A stretch of DNA of 64,000 nt from Algoriphagus lutimaris (GTDB lineage Bacteria > Bacteroidota > Bacteroidia > Cytophagales > Cyclobacteriaceae). Location of the stretch: assembly GCF_017051705.1 (NCBI RefSeq), contig NZ_JAFIDJ010000002.1, positions 950,384-1,014,383 of the forward strand. Reading direction: 5' to 3'. The notes below the pieces were generated by a model. It worked only from the letters and a program-made list of their open reading frames with translations, was not told the origin of the DNA and ran no database searches. Shown here piece by piece: positions 41,684-51,273 of the stretch. The stretch's first letter is position 1; each line of letters starts with the position of its first letter. The position numbers and the translations under genes were made by a program.

Positions 41684-44086
41684 ATGAAAACTAGAGTACT
41701 GACATTTCTTATTGTATTAATATCTATTTCTGCTTTTTCCCAAGGAGTGATTAGAGGACGGATTATCAATCCTTCCAATGGAGAGCCTGTGGCCTTTGCC
41801 AATGTTTTGGTGTTGGAAACTGAATACGGTGCAATTTCTGATGAAGATGGTAATTACACTATTGAAAGTATTCCTCCCGGATTATATAATGTGCGCGCAA
41901 GTTTTGTCGGGTACAAGACTGAAACCAGGTATGAGGTTCGAGTTACCTTGGCAAAATCCGTACAATTAGATTTTGAATTGACCGAAGATGCCTCAGAGCT
42001 GGGAGAAGTCGTAGTCAGTTCAGAGTTTTCAAGATCTGAAGAAACGCCCCTTTCTGTTAGGAAGCTAAATAGCAATGAAATAGAAAGATACCCTGGTGGG
42101 AATAGAGATATTTCAAGGGTAATCCAGGCATTACCAGGAGTAGCAAGTACACCCAGTTTCCGAAATGATATTCTGATCCGTGGTGGAGCACCGAATGAAA
42201 ACAAGTTTTTTGTAGACGAAATTGAAGTTCCGGTAATTAACCATTTCTCTACTCAAGGTTCTTCAGGAGGGCCAGTGGGTCTGCTTAATGTTAATTTAAT
42301 TAAGAATGTAGATTTGATTGCAGGAGGATTTCCAGCTAATAGAATGGATGCCTTGAGTTCCTTTTTTGAAATTCAGTTGAAAGAAGGAAATAGGGAAAGT
42401 ATGCAGACCCAATTGACTTTGGGAGCGTCTGAGTTGACCCTTTCCAATGAAGGTCCGATCGGAGAAAAGACGACCTATTTAGTATCTGCTAGAAGATCTT
42501 ATTTGCAGGGTCTGTTTAAAGTATTGGGCTTGCCTTTTTTGCCTACGTTCAATGATTTTCAAGTGAAAACGACCACCAAACTCAATGATAAAACAGAGTT
42601 GACTTTCATTGGAGTTGGTGCTATTGATCAATTTGAACTGAATCAGGATATTCCTGAAGATGAGAGTGAAGAAGAGTTGGAAAACCGCCTGTATTTATTA
42701 GATGTTTTGCCGGTTCAAAGTCAATGGAATTATACTACAGGACTTAAATTAAAACGGTTCAGGGAGAATGGGTTCTGGACATTCGTATTGAGCAGAAATA
42801 TGCTCAATAATGAGGCTGAAAAGTACTTTCGAAATGAAGAAAGCTCTGAGTCCAATCTATTATATCGATATATTTCCCAAGAATCAGAAAATAAATTCAG
42901 AGCAGAGAATAGTATTTTCGGAAATGGTTATACCCTGAAATATGGAGTTAATTATGAGTATTCCAGGTATTACATTAAGAACTTTGACCGTGCTACTTTA
43001 GCGAATTCTTCAGAAGTGATTGATGTGGAATCAACTTCTAATTTCAATCAGTATGGAGCATTTATCTCAGGAACTAAATATTCGTCAGATGAACGACTCT
43101 TGGTTTCAGGTGGAATAAGAATTGATGGCTCCGATTTTGGAAAGACCGCGCAAAACCCTTTTAATCAGTTCAGTCCCAGAGTTTCTATTTCTTATCAGCT
43201 GAAGCCTAATTTATTTGCGACCGCCAATGCTGGTATATATTACCAGAAACCTCCGTATACAGTACTAGGATATAGAAACAATTCCGGCGAATTAGTCAAT
43301 CAAAATACGGATGTAAGATTTATTCAAAATAACCAACTGATCGCAGGATTGGAGTTTTTGGCACCGCAACGAAATAGAAGGTTTACGATGGAGGCTTTTT
43401 ACAAAAAATATAAGAACTATCCTTCTTCTATTCGAAATGGCATTGCTTTAGCAAATCTCGGTGCTGACTTTGGGGTGATAGGAAATGAGCCCGTAGAATC
43501 AAATGCAGAAGGCAGGGCATTTGGATTGGAGTTTTTGGCACAGCAAAGGCTTTTTAATAATTTCTATGGGATAGCCTCTTTGACTTTGGTACGTAGTGAA
43601 TTTACAAACCCAAATACGGAAGGATTTATACCTTCTTCCTGGGATAATAAAGTGATTTTGAGTTTAACCGCAGGCAAACGATTTAATAAAAATTGGGAGC
43701 TTGGCGGAAGGTGGAGATTTTTGGGTGGAACACCTTATACTCCTTATGATGTAGAAGAATCATCCTTGATCAGTAACTGGGATTTGAGAGGTCAGCCTAT
43801 TTTAGATTTCACCCAAATAAATACCCAAAGACTTTCTGCTTTCCATCAACTTGACCTACGTGTTGATAAAAAGTACTATTTCCCAAAATGGAGTTTGAAC
43901 TGGTATGTAGATATCCAAAATGCTTACAATTACGAGGCGGAACAACCTGATTTATTGGTGCCTGTTCGTGATGAAAATGGGGATATAAAGGTTGATCCAA
44001 ATGATCCTTCCCGTTACCAACTTAAATTCATTGAAAATACTGCGGGAACAATTCTTCCAACAGTTGGAATTATAGTTGAATTTTAA
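41684..44086 (+). CDS. TonB-dependent outer-membrane receptor with CarboxypepD_reg domain
   Basis: The 800 residues start with a signal peptide (MKTRVLTFLIVLISISAFSQ). A carboxypeptidase-regulatory-like sandwich follows (about 22-110, GRIINPSNGEPVAFANVLV, GYKTETRYEV), then a plug domain (NEIERYPGGNRDISRVIQALPGV region, DILIRGGAPNENKFFVDEIE) and a long barrel ending in Phe. No SusD partner is adjacent. The substrate is unknown. A small inverted repeat, CTAAAAC-N6-GTTTTAG, at 41650-41669 precedes it, after crtW, and may be a regulatory site or loop. Confidence 0.9.
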   Translation: MKTRVLTFLIVLISISAFSQGVIRGRIINPSNGEPVAFANVLVLETEYGAISDEDGNYTIESIPPGLYNVRASFVGYKTETRYEVRVTLAKSVQLDFELTEDASELGEVVVSSEFSRSEETPLSVRKLNSNEIERYPGGNRDISRVIQALPGVASTPSFRNDILIRGGAPNENKFFVDEIEVPVINHFSTQGSSGGPVGLLNVNLIKNVDLIAGGFPANRMDALSSFFEIQLKEGNRESMQTQLTLGASELTLSNEGPIGEKTTYLVSARRSYLQGLFKVLGLPFLPTFNDFQVKTTTKLNDKTELTFIGVGAIDQFELNQDIPEDESEEELENRLYLLDVLPVQSQWNYTTGLKLKRFRENGFWTFVLSRNMLNNEAEKYFRNEESSESNLLYRYISQESENKFRAENSIFGNGYTLKYGVNYEYSRYYIKNFDRATLANSSEVIDVESTSNFNQYGAFISGTKYSSDERLLVSGGIRIDGSDFGKTAQNPFNQFSPRVSISYQLKPNLFATANAGIYYQKPPYTVLGYRNNSGELVNQNTDVRFIQNNQLIAGLEFLAPQRNRRFTMEAFYKKYKNYPSSIRNGIALANLGADFGVIGNEPVESNAEGRAFGLEFLAQQRLFNNFYGIASLTLVRSEFTNPNTEGFIPSSWDNKVILSLTAGKRFNKNWELGGRWRFLGGTPYTPYDVEESSLISNWDLRGQPILDFTQINTQRLSAFHQLDLRVDKKYYFPKWSLNWYVDIQNAYNYEAEQPDLLVPVRDENGDIKVDPNDPSRYQLKFIENTAGTILPTVGIIVEF

Positions 44087-44090
44087 AGTT

Positions 44091-44543
44091 TCAACTTAGT
44101 GAGTTCAGAAGTTTGATGATTCGATTGGATTTAGCCTCCATATCTTCTGCAGCATAGATATAGCTGATCCAATTTTTTTGCTCTTCTTTGGGTAGCTGAT
44201 TGAATAATTCCAATTTTCCTGGATCCTCTTGGAGACATTCAATAAGTTCTTGGGGAAGGGTATTGGGGATTTCCTCTCTATACAACCTAATCACCACTTC
44301 ATCCCCCTCTTCTTTTCCAAGGATTTTCCTTATAGGTTTGGCAACCGGTAAAAAAACATAACCATTTCCCATAGGAAGGAGGTGTTTACCTTCAAAGGAA
44401 AAATCATCAATAGATCCCGAGATTTTCATCATCCCGAAAGCCTTACCTGACTTGATTAAATCCCCTGGAAGCTTTATAAATGTCCAACCACCTTTCCCGG
44501 TAAACTTTTCTAAGAGGTATGTTCCTTCAACAATCAGTTCCAT
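44091..44543 (-). CDS. DUF1905 / YdeI-like (bacteriocin-protection, OmdA) protein
   Basis: The 150 residues contain an N-terminal DUF1905 beta-barrel (GGWTFIKLPGDL, KISGSIDDFSFEGKHLLPMGNG) and a C-terminal YdeI/OmdA helical region (LFNQLPKEEQKNWISYIYAAEDMEAKSNRI). The family has been linked to protection against peptides or bacteriocins, on thin evidence. It is convergent with the TonB receptor (4-bp gap). Confidence 0.85.
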   Translation of the reverse strand: MELIVEGTYLLEKFTGKGGWTFIKLPGDLIKSGKAFGMMKISGSIDDFSFEGKHLLPMGNGYVFLPVAKPIRKILGKEEGDEVVIRLYREEIPNTLPQELIECLQEDPGKLELFNQLPKEEQKNWISYIYAAEDMEAKSNRIIKLLNSLS

Positions 44544-44571
44544 AAAAAAAGAGCAGGTTGTTGGCCTGCCC
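44544..44571 (-). terminator. rho-independent terminator of the 44586 gene
   Basis: On the minus strand GGGCAGG pairs with CCTGCTC (one G-U) around a 7-nt loop, followed by seven T's. It ends the small outer-membrane protein transcript just before the YdeI-like start. Confidence 0.85.
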
Positions 44572-44585
44572 TAATTAAGAATTTC

Positions 44586-45038
44586 TTATTCTACTTTACT
44601 AAATCTCCATCGGATATTCAAACCAAAAATATCTGCATTAAATTTTGTGTTTTCAATGATCCAAAAAGTAGGTCTCCAATCAGCACCTATCACTATTGGC
44701 ACATCTGTAAATGCATATTCAATACCTATTTCACCAGCAACGCCCAAATAAAATGGATCATCAATGTAAAGAGATGGCCCCACACCCAAGTACCAGTTAA
44801 ATTCGCTAGATCCAACGGGTCTGTATATTGGGTTCCAAAGCAAGTCTATTCCCACACCTGAACCAAAACTTACATCTCCGTGAACACGACTAAATTCACC
44901 GAGGGAGAAAACACCATCAACAGCGACATTGTTGCCTCTGAAATTACCAAAACGGATACCTAATTCTTGTGCGTTGCTTTCAAGAGATGCTGCCAATCCA
45001 AAGAAAAGTACTAGCGAAAGAATTTTGAGATACTTCAT
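44586..45038 (-). CDS. small outer-membrane beta-barrel protein
   Basis: The 150 residues have a signal peptide ending SNAQ24. Short amphipathic strands follow with glycine turns (LGIRFGNFRGNNVAVDG, FNWYLGVGPSLYI, FGLNIRWRFS), fitting an eight-strand-type barrel. No specific family was recognised. It is monocistronic with its own terminator. Confidence 0.75.
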   Translation of the reverse strand: MKYLKILSLVLFFGLAASLESNAQELGIRFGNFRGNNVAVDGVFSLGEFSRVHGDVSFGSGVGIDLLWNPIYRPVGSSEFNWYLGVGPSLYIDDPFYLGVAGEIGIEYAFTDVPIVIGADWRPTFWIIENTKFNADIFGLNIRWRFSKVE

Positions 45039-45096
45039 ATGCTTAACATTTGAGGTTAATATTAAATAGGTTATAAATATTAAAATTTTTATCGAT

Positions 45097-45780
45097 TTAT
45101 TGAGATCCAGAGAGAGATTTATAGGTTATTCCTGCTAAAAATGCACCTGCTAAAGGAGCAATCCAAAATAACCATAATTGTTGAATAAAGATGCCTCCGG
45201 CAAAGATTGCTTGGCTAGTACTTCTGGCGGGGTTTACGGAGGTGTTGGTAACAGGTATGGAAATCAAATGAATCAGAACTAATGCCAGCCCTATTGCGAT
45301 TCCTCCAAATCCAGCAGGAGCTTTTCCGTGGGTAGCACCTAAAATCACAATTAGGAAAAAGTAAGTCATGACTATCTCAGTAATCAAAGCTGAGCCCATT
45401 GAATAACCTCCTGGAGAAGCTTCGCCATATCCATTTGAGGCAAATCCTCCTAGTTCCACACCTGCCTTTCCTGTCACGATCGCAAATAAAATGGAGGCAC
45501 CGGCTAAGCCTCCCAGGACTTGAGCGATGATGTAAGGAATTAAATCTTTACTTTCAAATCTGCCTCCAGCCCATAAACCTATGGAGACCGCTGGATTTAA
45601 ATGACATCCACTGATATGTCCAATCGCATAGGCCATGGTCAGGACAGTGAGTCCAAATGCTAATGCTACTCCTAAAAAACCTATTCCCAATTCAGGGAAA
45701 CCAGCCGCTAAAACGGCACTGCCACAGCCCCCAAGTACTAGCCAAAGGGTACCGATAAATTCTGCTATAAGCTTTTTCAT
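45097..45780 (-). CDS. aqpZ: aquaporin Z
   Basis: A water channel of 227 residues with six helices and two half-helices. Both NPA motifs are intact, at 62-64 (GCHLNPAVS) and 183-185 (SVNPARS), and Arg186 of the selectivity filter follows the second. The His in [19 protein letters not shown] also fits the narrow water-specific filter of AqpZ, as opposed to a glycerol facilitator. It stands alone on the minus strand. Confidence 0.95.
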   Translation of the reverse strand: MKKLIAEFIGTLWLVLGGCGSAVLAAGFPELGIGFLGVALAFGLTVLTMAYAIGHISGCHLNPAVSIGLWAGGRFESKDLIPYIIAQVLGGLAGASILFAIVTGKAGVELGGFASNGYGEASPGGYSMGSALITEIVMTYFFLIVILGATHGKAPAGFGGIAIGLALVLIHLISIPVTNTSVNPARSTSQAIFAGGIFIQQLWLFWIAPLAGAFLAGITYKSLSGSQ

Positions 45781-45941
45781 ATAAAAACAGGTTAGATGTT
45801 AACTGACTTAAGGAAATTAAATAAATAATTTTAAAATCAAGTAAGCATTAACTTTTAAATTGTATAATAAGTAGAAAAAATGGTGACTTAAGAGGTTTGT
45901 TTGTATTGTGGGTTTACTAATTGGTATTGCATATTTGAACT

Positions 45942-45972
45942 ATTCCGAACCCATTGGATTTATATTCGGAAC
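45942..45972. promoter_or_regulatory. paired 9-bp motif upstream of the metallopeptidase
   Basis: ATTCCGAAC (45942-45950) and ATTCGGAAC (45964-45972) repeat with one mismatch at 22-bp spacing, two helical turns. Their cores TTCCGAA and TTCGGAA are also reverse complements. They lie 26 bp before the start at 45998 and could bind a dimeric regulator. Confidence 0.35.
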
Positions 45973-45997
45973 AAGCCTAATGGAAAAAGATAAATAA

Positions 45998-47044
45998 ATG
46001 AAGATATTCGAATGTGGGAAGTGTTTTCAACCGCTTTATTTTGAAAATCAAAGCTGCGAGAAATGTGGGCATTTGGTAGGGTTCTCCAATGCCGAGCTGG
46101 ATTTGAAAACATTCGAAAACGGATTGGGCTCATGGAAATCTGATGGAGACAATTTTGAATTTAAATTTTGTAAAAACAAAGAGTTTGGAGTTTGCAACTG
46201 GCTGATTCCAGCAAGTGATCAGGATGATTTTTGCGTTGCCTGTAAACTCAATAGAACCATTCCTGATTTATCAGATGCCGAAAATTTCAAAAGGTGGCAA
46301 AAACTTGAAATTGCTAAACATAGACTCATTTATCAATTGGTAAGATTGGGATTGAATCCTCAATCAATAATGGAAGATCCTAACGGCCTAACTTTTGATT
46401 TTATCAACAACCAATATGGAATTGGGGAAAAAGCAATGACAGGTCATGACAATGGGGTGATTACGATCCTACTTTCAGAGGCTGATGCTGTCCATAGAGA
46501 ACAAATGAAGAAAGAGTTCGCAGAACCTTATCGAACCTTGATTGGACATTTTAGGCATGAGGTAGGCCATTATTTTTGGGATCGATTGGTATTCAATGAC
46601 CCTAGTATTCTCCAGGAATTTAGAAACGTCTTTGGCGATGAACGAGCGAATTATGGAAACTCATTAAATAGCTACTATTCGGATGGACCTCAATCCAATT
46701 GGCAGCAAAACTACATAAGCCAATATGCTACCTCTCATCCATGGGAGGATTGGGCTGAGACTTGGGCCCATTATCTTCATATCATGGATATGGCAGAGAC
46801 CGCCTATTATTTTGGGATGAGAGTGGAGCCAAAACTTTACGAGAACACCCTAGATGGGGCTATTGGTTTTGATCCCTATGATTGTACGGATTTTGAGAAA
46901 ATTTTAAAAGACTGGGGTCCCATATCATTTGCAATCAACAGTCTCAATCGGTCCATGGGAATGCCTGATATGTACCCGTTTGTGATCAGTCCAATAGTAA
47001 AAGCAAAAATGGAGTTTATCCATCGATTAGTCTACAGGAGTTAA
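45998..47044 (+). CDS. putative zinc-binding metallopeptidase with N-terminal zinc ribbon
   Basis: The 348 residues start with a zinc ribbon (C6-x2-C9 and C20-x2-C23). A second Cys-rich patch (FCVAC near 77-81) follows. The peptidase domain has the gluzincin-like HEVGH at 187-191 with a likely third ligand in the later EDWAETWAHYLH segment. This matches the Bacteroidota/Proteobacteria family of putative zinc-binding peptidases (DUF-type Peptidase_Mx). No signal peptide, so it is cytoplasmic. The substrate is unknown. Confidence 0.85.
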   Translation: MKIFECGKCFQPLYFENQSCEKCGHLVGFSNAELDLKTFENGLGSWKSDGDNFEFKFCKNKEFGVCNWLIPASDQDDFCVACKLNRTIPDLSDAENFKRWQKLEIAKHRLIYQLVRLGLNPQSIMEDPNGLTFDFINNQYGIGEKAMTGHDNGVITILLSEADAVHREQMKKEFAEPYRTLIGHFRHEVGHYFWDRLVFNDPSILQEFRNVFGDERANYGNSLNSYYSDGPQSNWQQNYISQYATSHPWEDWAETWAHYLHIMDMAETAYYFGMRVEPKLYENTLDGAIGFDPYDCTDFEKILKDWGPISFAINSLNRSMGMPDMYPFVISPIVKAKMEFIHRLVYRS

Positions 47045-47063
47045 AGCCAATTGGGAAAGGGAG

Positions 47064-48395
47064 TCAATCTAATGTCCTTCCATTTACCTTCACATTTTTC
47101 AAATCAAACCCAGTGATTATGCTTGGATCGAATTTGTCATTTTTTGCCTTGATTTTAAGATTTTCAAATTTAAATTGAGCTAATCGATCATGTTCGGTAA
47201 TCGCCACATCAAAAAAGATATCGCATTCCAAGTTGATGTTTTTCATGGTAATATGGTCTGAAAATGATTTTGGAACTTCTTTTCTACCCTTTAGATCGAA
47301 AAATTGAGTCCAAGGCTTCACATAGATCATGCTGTATGCCTGCCCTGTAATATTCTCTACTGTAATGTATTCATAGTGTTGGGGGGTGTCAGGACGCATT
47401 TTTAACCATAAAAGCCTTCGGGCATCCTGAATTTTTATATTCCTCATGATCACATTCTTGTTATGAATGGATTCACTTCCATTGGTGAGGGCGGAATGAC
47501 AAAAGCCAAATTCACTATCCTCGATTATAATGTGGGTGTTTTCTCCATTGTTTGGGTCTTCATCCGCCCAAGGCCCTTTTCCACCTTTTAGGGCAATGGC
47601 ATCGTCATTTACAGCAAGGTAGCAACCTTTGATCAGCACATTGTTGACTACATCTAAGTCTATGGCATCCGTACTTGGCGCTTTGATGGGTTCATGAGGA
47701 GAGGTAATGGTTAGGTCTAGGAGTTTAATATTGTTGCATTGGTAATAATGGCTACTCCAAAAACCAGCATTGATCAATTTCACATCTTGTAACTGGACAT
47801 CATTACTTTTCCAAATAAATACCAGTCTGGGTCTGGAAACCTCTAAATTGGTACAATTCGGATCTTCTTCCCTTCGTTTCCAGAATGCTTTCCAAAAGTT
47901 CAAACCATTTCCATTGATGGTTCCTCTACCTGTAATGGAGAATCCATCTACTCCATATGCATTCACCAAAGCTGCGAAGTAGTCTAGGTTTTGGCCTTCC
48001 ATCCGCGAAGGGATTTTTGGATAATTGGCAATGTCGTCAGATCCTTTCAATACGGCCCCTTCCTCTAGATGTAAATGAGTGTTGGGCTTGAAAAATAAAG
48101 CGCCGCTTAAAAATGTTCCTTTTGGAATGACAATGACACCTCCTCCGGATTGACTGGCCTCGTCTATGATTCGTTGAATTTTTTCGGTTTGAAGGGAAGT
48201 GCTATCCGCAACTACTCCATGAGAAGTAATCTTATATTGTTTCCCCAAATCCTTTAATTCTAATTTACTATAATCATGAAACCAAGGAGAAATTTTCGAA
48301 CCATCAGGCCAATTATCCTCCTTCGAGTAAGTTTGCGAAAAAGTGATTTGGATACTTAAAAATAGAAATAGAAGAATGGAGTGGAGGATTTTCAT
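47064..48395 (-). CDS. exported glycoside hydrolase family 28 (polygalacturonase-like)
   Basis: The 443 residues have a signal peptide (MKILHSILLFLFLSIQITFSQ). An N-terminal pectate-lyase-3-like start follows (GVVADSTSLQTEKIQRIIDEA, GGVVIVPKG-type), then the right-handed beta-helix. Catalytic Asp motifs of GH28 are STDAIDLD and NDDAIALKGG. The typical GHG is replaced by CHSALTNGSES. It is probably active on pectin-type or rhamnogalacturonan oligomers in the periplasm. No SusC/D pair is adjacent, so it is outside a classical PUL. Confidence 0.9.
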   Translation of the reverse strand: MKILHSILLFLFLSIQITFSQTYSKEDNWPDGSKISPWFHDYSKLELKDLGKQYKITSHGVVADSTSLQTEKIQRIIDEASQSGGGVIVIPKGTFLSGALFFKPNTHLHLEEGAVLKGSDDIANYPKIPSRMEGQNLDYFAALVNAYGVDGFSITGRGTINGNGLNFWKAFWKRREEDPNCTNLEVSRPRLVFIWKSNDVQLQDVKLINAGFWSSHYYQCNNIKLLDLTITSPHEPIKAPSTDAIDLDVVNNVLIKGCYLAVNDDAIALKGGKGPWADEDPNNGENTHIIIEDSEFGFCHSALTNGSESIHNKNVIMRNIKIQDARRLLWLKMRPDTPQHYEYITVENITGQAYSMIYVKPWTQFFDLKGRKEVPKSFSDHITMKNINLECDIFFDVAITEHDRLAQFKFENLKIKAKNDKFDPSIITGFDLKNVKVNGRTLD

Positions 48396-48498
48396 CTTGG
48401 TAATAATAACAAATTCATGTCAGAATTGAGACAAATCGAATTTCAAATTATTCCATGTATTGAACAAAGGGGATCCTTTGCTGACCTGTTAATTCCCA

Positions 48499-49824
48499 TT
48501 ACGAGGGGTTTTCTTTTCCTTTCATGACATCCATGACGAAATCAAGAGCTGAGTTCCAAGCATTCATGCATTTTTCGGTATTGTTTCCCCCTAACGTCTT
48601 ATTTATGGTATAGAGCAATGCTTCTTTTACCACTGGGTAATGTGTGGCCTGCACACCATATTTTACATGGTTTTCTCCTAATCGCTGTAGGCCTGTGACC
48701 AAATGTTCTGGTCTCGATAATGAATAAATGATGCCGCCTAACATATGGGTCAAGAGTCGGCCTTGATCGGTCATATTATTTCGGAAAAGGCTTTTGGCAT
48801 TCGGATCGATTTCAAATACCTTATCATAGAAAATAGAAGCAAATTCTTCCGGATTTTCCATCATGATGGGAAGAGAGGCTTGGAGTTCCAACTGCATATC
48901 CATTTCCTTGAACGCTAATAATTCGAACAATTCGGCAGGCTCTTCTTTCCCTTTCAGTTCTTTTAAGTAGGTTTCCCCAATTTCAAGGGTATCTTTTGGA
49001 ATACTATTTAAGACTGTTTTTGAAATGAGAATTTTGGATTGGGTAACTTTCGTTTGCTCTTGAATCCTGCTCGCTACATTCACAGGATCTCCAATGACTG
49101 AAAATTGCTTATGGGTCGGATGTCCCAAATGACCAATGTAGGCTTTGCCAAAATTGATACCTATTCCGGAATTTAATTTGATGTCCAAATCCTTTAATTC
49201 AGTGTTATTGAGATGTGTCAAAGCAAAATGCATCCCCAATCCTGCTCGGATGGCATCCGTACAAATTTTATCCCTTGTGCCTCCAGTGGTCCCAAACACT
49301 CCGATAATTTCATCTCCTACGTATTGGTAAATAATTCCATTATTCATCAGAATTGGGTCTCCCAATGCGGTATAAAACTTGTTGAGCAGGAAGGCCATGT
49401 CGTAATTCAAGTTATTGGAAGAGAGGTTGGTATAATTTCTTAAATCACAAAAAAGGATAGCAATGGGTCTTTCTTCTGCTTTTCCTACCGGAGAGAGCTC
49501 TTTTTGTAATTGGTTAACTTCCCCCATAGACCAGATTAAGCGTTGCAAGGTTACGTCACCTTTTGGGTAGGATTGGCAGGCTAGTCGGATAGAAGGATCC
49601 CATTTCCTTGCGTAAGAAGTTTCCTGTTCCAGCTGGTTTTTTGGATTTAAGTTATTGATTCCTTCCAGTATCCTGACTCTACAGGTGGTGCATCTTCCAT
49701 GCCCTCCACATTCATGCAAATGGGTAATTTGATTAGCAATGGAAATATCCAATAGGGAATTCATATCATCATCATTTTCCACCACACGATTTATTCCAGC
49801 ATAGGTAATTTTCTGTTTCATCAT
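48499..49824 (-). CDS. three-domain sensor: 2Fe-2S ferredoxin - class III nucleotidyl cyclase - globin
   Basis: The 441 residues have no signal peptide. Residues about 3-100 are an adrenodoxin-like ferredoxin with C39-x5-C45-x2-C48-x34-C83. Residues about 117-305 are a class III cyclase with metal Asp127 and Asp171 and the catalytic N249/R253 pair in GDPVNVASR. The base-recognition positions are Gln167 and Ser242, not the Lys/Asp of typical adenylyl cyclases, so ATP or GTP use is open. Residues about 310-435 are a flavohaemoglobin-type globin with Tyr333 (B10), Gln354 (E7) and proximal His386 in ENHVKYG. It should make a cyclic nucleotide in response to haem-ligand or redox state. It is monocistronic. 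Confidence 0.92.
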   Translation of the reverse strand: MMKQKITYAGINRVVENDDDMNSLLDISIANQITHLHECGGHGRCTTCRVRILEGINNLNPKNQLEQETSYARKWDPSIRLACQSYPKGDVTLQRLIWSMGEVNQLQKELSPVGKAEERPIAILFCDLRNYTNLSSNNLNYDMAFLLNKFYTALGDPILMNNGIIYQYVGDEIIGVFGTTGGTRDKICTDAIRAGLGMHFALTHLNNTELKDLDIKLNSGIGINFGKAYIGHLGHPTHKQFSVIGDPVNVASRIQEQTKVTQSKILISKTVLNSIPKDTLEIGETYLKELKGKEEPAELFELLAFKEMDMQLELQASLPIMMENPEEFASIFYDKVFEIDPNAKSLFRNNMTDQGRLLTHMLGGIIYSLSRPEHLVTGLQRLGENHVKYGVQATHYPVVKEALLYTINKTLGGNNTEKCMNAWNSALDFVMDVMKGKENPS

Positions 49825-50119
49825 TCTAAGAATTAGGTGAAAAATTGAATCAATGGATTCAGATTTCTTTTACTTGCTTATTTCGAGGTCCTTTGTTCAT
49901 TCTAAAAATCATGATTCGCAATTATATAAAAATTGAGATTAATTATTAAGATGCCAATTGAGATCAAAAAAGCTATAAGGAATATCCGCAAAAAAGAGCA
50001 AATTGTCAATTGAAAATGAGATAGTTATGCTTTCTAATGAAGTATGCTTTCAATTATCTCCATAAAAGAAGTAAAGGAGTGAACTTGGTCTACTCCTTTA
50101 CTATTCATGTTTTTTAGAG
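49825..50119. other. intergenic region between amidohydrolase end and cyclase start
   Basis: These 295 bp are A/T-rich. They hold the terminator of the amidohydrolase gene at 50062-50102 and, presumably, the promoter of the cyclase gene. No TAnnTTTG box was recognised on the minus strand. A 20-codon plus-strand frame at 49951-50013 has no support as a gene. Confidence 0.5.
50062..50102 (-). terminator. terminator after the 50120 amidohydrolase
   Basis: A perfect 11-bp stem AGTAAAGGAGT (50070-50080) with ACTCCTTTACT (50092-50102), loop 11 nt. On the minus strand it is followed by TCTTTTAT, a moderate T-run. Confidence 0.7.
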
Positions 50120-51109
50120 TTATTCAAATTTTGAGGCATCTAAATTGAAGAACCTGACCGCATTGTTAAAGAAAATATCCCGTTTTTGATCATAGGATAA
50201 ATAGGTGGCATTTTGGATCAGGCCAATTGATGTTTCCAACAGTTTTGGCCAAATCATTAGGTCTGTTCCGTATAATATTCGTTTTCCAAAACCTGCTTGA
50301 ACCAATCTTTTCAAATAGTCATGAATTTCATCTTGAGGATAGCTCCAGATTAAACCAGCCAAATCCACATAAACATATGCATTGGCACCCATCAAAGCGA
50401 TCATTTCATCGATCATAGGGTATCCTGCATGCATGACCCATATTTTTAATTTGGGATGTCTCGCGAGCATGTCTTCCAATAAGAAGGGATTTCCCATAGA
50501 GGCTCTATAAGAGGGGCTTGTGATATTGGCCATTCCATTTCCACCAGTTCCCATATGGATACCTACCGGAATACCAAGTTCTTCTGCTACTCCAAAGTAT
50601 TCATCTAAAGACATGTCACTTGGGGATTTGCCTTGGTATTGTGGTGCAATCTCTCCCATAACTTTATAAAAACCACCTGAAAGGGAGTCCCTGAATGCTT
50701 CCACACTCATATCCTGCCCAATTCCAATCGAAGGAATGATACGGTTAGGAACAGCGTTGTACCAATTATGGATAATTTCGGCATCTCCACTGACAACCAT
50801 CGTGACGTTTAGCCGTTCAGTAGCTGATATAATAGCATCTTGCATTTCCTGATCAGATTTTGCAGCTTTTAATGGGTCAACGCAATCATTATTTAGGAAA
50901 GAAGGGGCTGGTTGATTAGGTCCGCTTCCTGGCATGGAAGTAAGGAACCAGGGACAGAGATCAGATGCGAATGCTGGGTTTACCTTAGAGGCATGCACAT
51001 GCACATCAATTATAGGAGGCATTTTCTTTTCAGTTTGAGCTGAAATTTGAAAAGAAAGTAGCGCAATCAGTGAGAAGAAGCGCGCTTTAGGTAGTAATTT
51101 TAGGGTCAT
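50120..51109 (-). CDS. exported amidohydrolase family protein
   Basis: A TIM-barrel hydrolase of 329 residues with a signal peptide ending near FQISAQ25. Metal-ligand phrases include PPIIDVHVHAS (HxH), GIPVGIHMGTG, WVMHAGYP and ILYGTDLMIWP, in PF04909 order. The exported location is shared with the amidohydrolase at 15799, but the two are distant in sequence. The substrate cannot be named. Confidence 0.87.
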   Translation of the reverse strand: MTLKLLPKARFFSLIALLSFQISAQTEKKMPPIIDVHVHASKVNPAFASDLCPWFLTSMPGSGPNQPAPSFLNNDCVDPLKAAKSDQEMQDAIISATERLNVTMVVSGDAEIIHNWYNAVPNRIIPSIGIGQDMSVEAFRDSLSGGFYKVMGEIAPQYQGKSPSDMSLDEYFGVAEELGIPVGIHMGTGGNGMANITSPSYRASMGNPFLLEDMLARHPKLKIWVMHAGYPMIDEMIALMGANAYVYVDLAGLIWSYPQDEIHDYLKRLVQAGFGKRILYGTDLMIWPKLLETSIGLIQNATYLSYDQKRDIFFNNAVRFFNLDASKFE

Positions 51110-51273
51110 AATGGAAGTTGTATTGCTACAATGAAAATTATTTTCTTATTGTTTCTTTATGACAAAATAGACTAATCTTTTTAGAATGAAAAATTAATTT
51201 TGCAGGATAAGGGCTTAGTATTTATTTTCTGTGTATCATTAATCCCACACTTTTCATTTTAAATTCTTTTACT

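Noticed and set aside
48465-48480. CAAAGG-GGAT-CCTTTG palindrome as terminator of the cyclase gene
   Set aside because: Short 6-bp stem with no T-run on the minus strand; kept only as a note.
49951-50013. Small plus-strand frame of 20 codons in the cyclase upstream region
   Set aside because: Too short, with no start context or recognised homology; likely chance in A/T-rich DNA.
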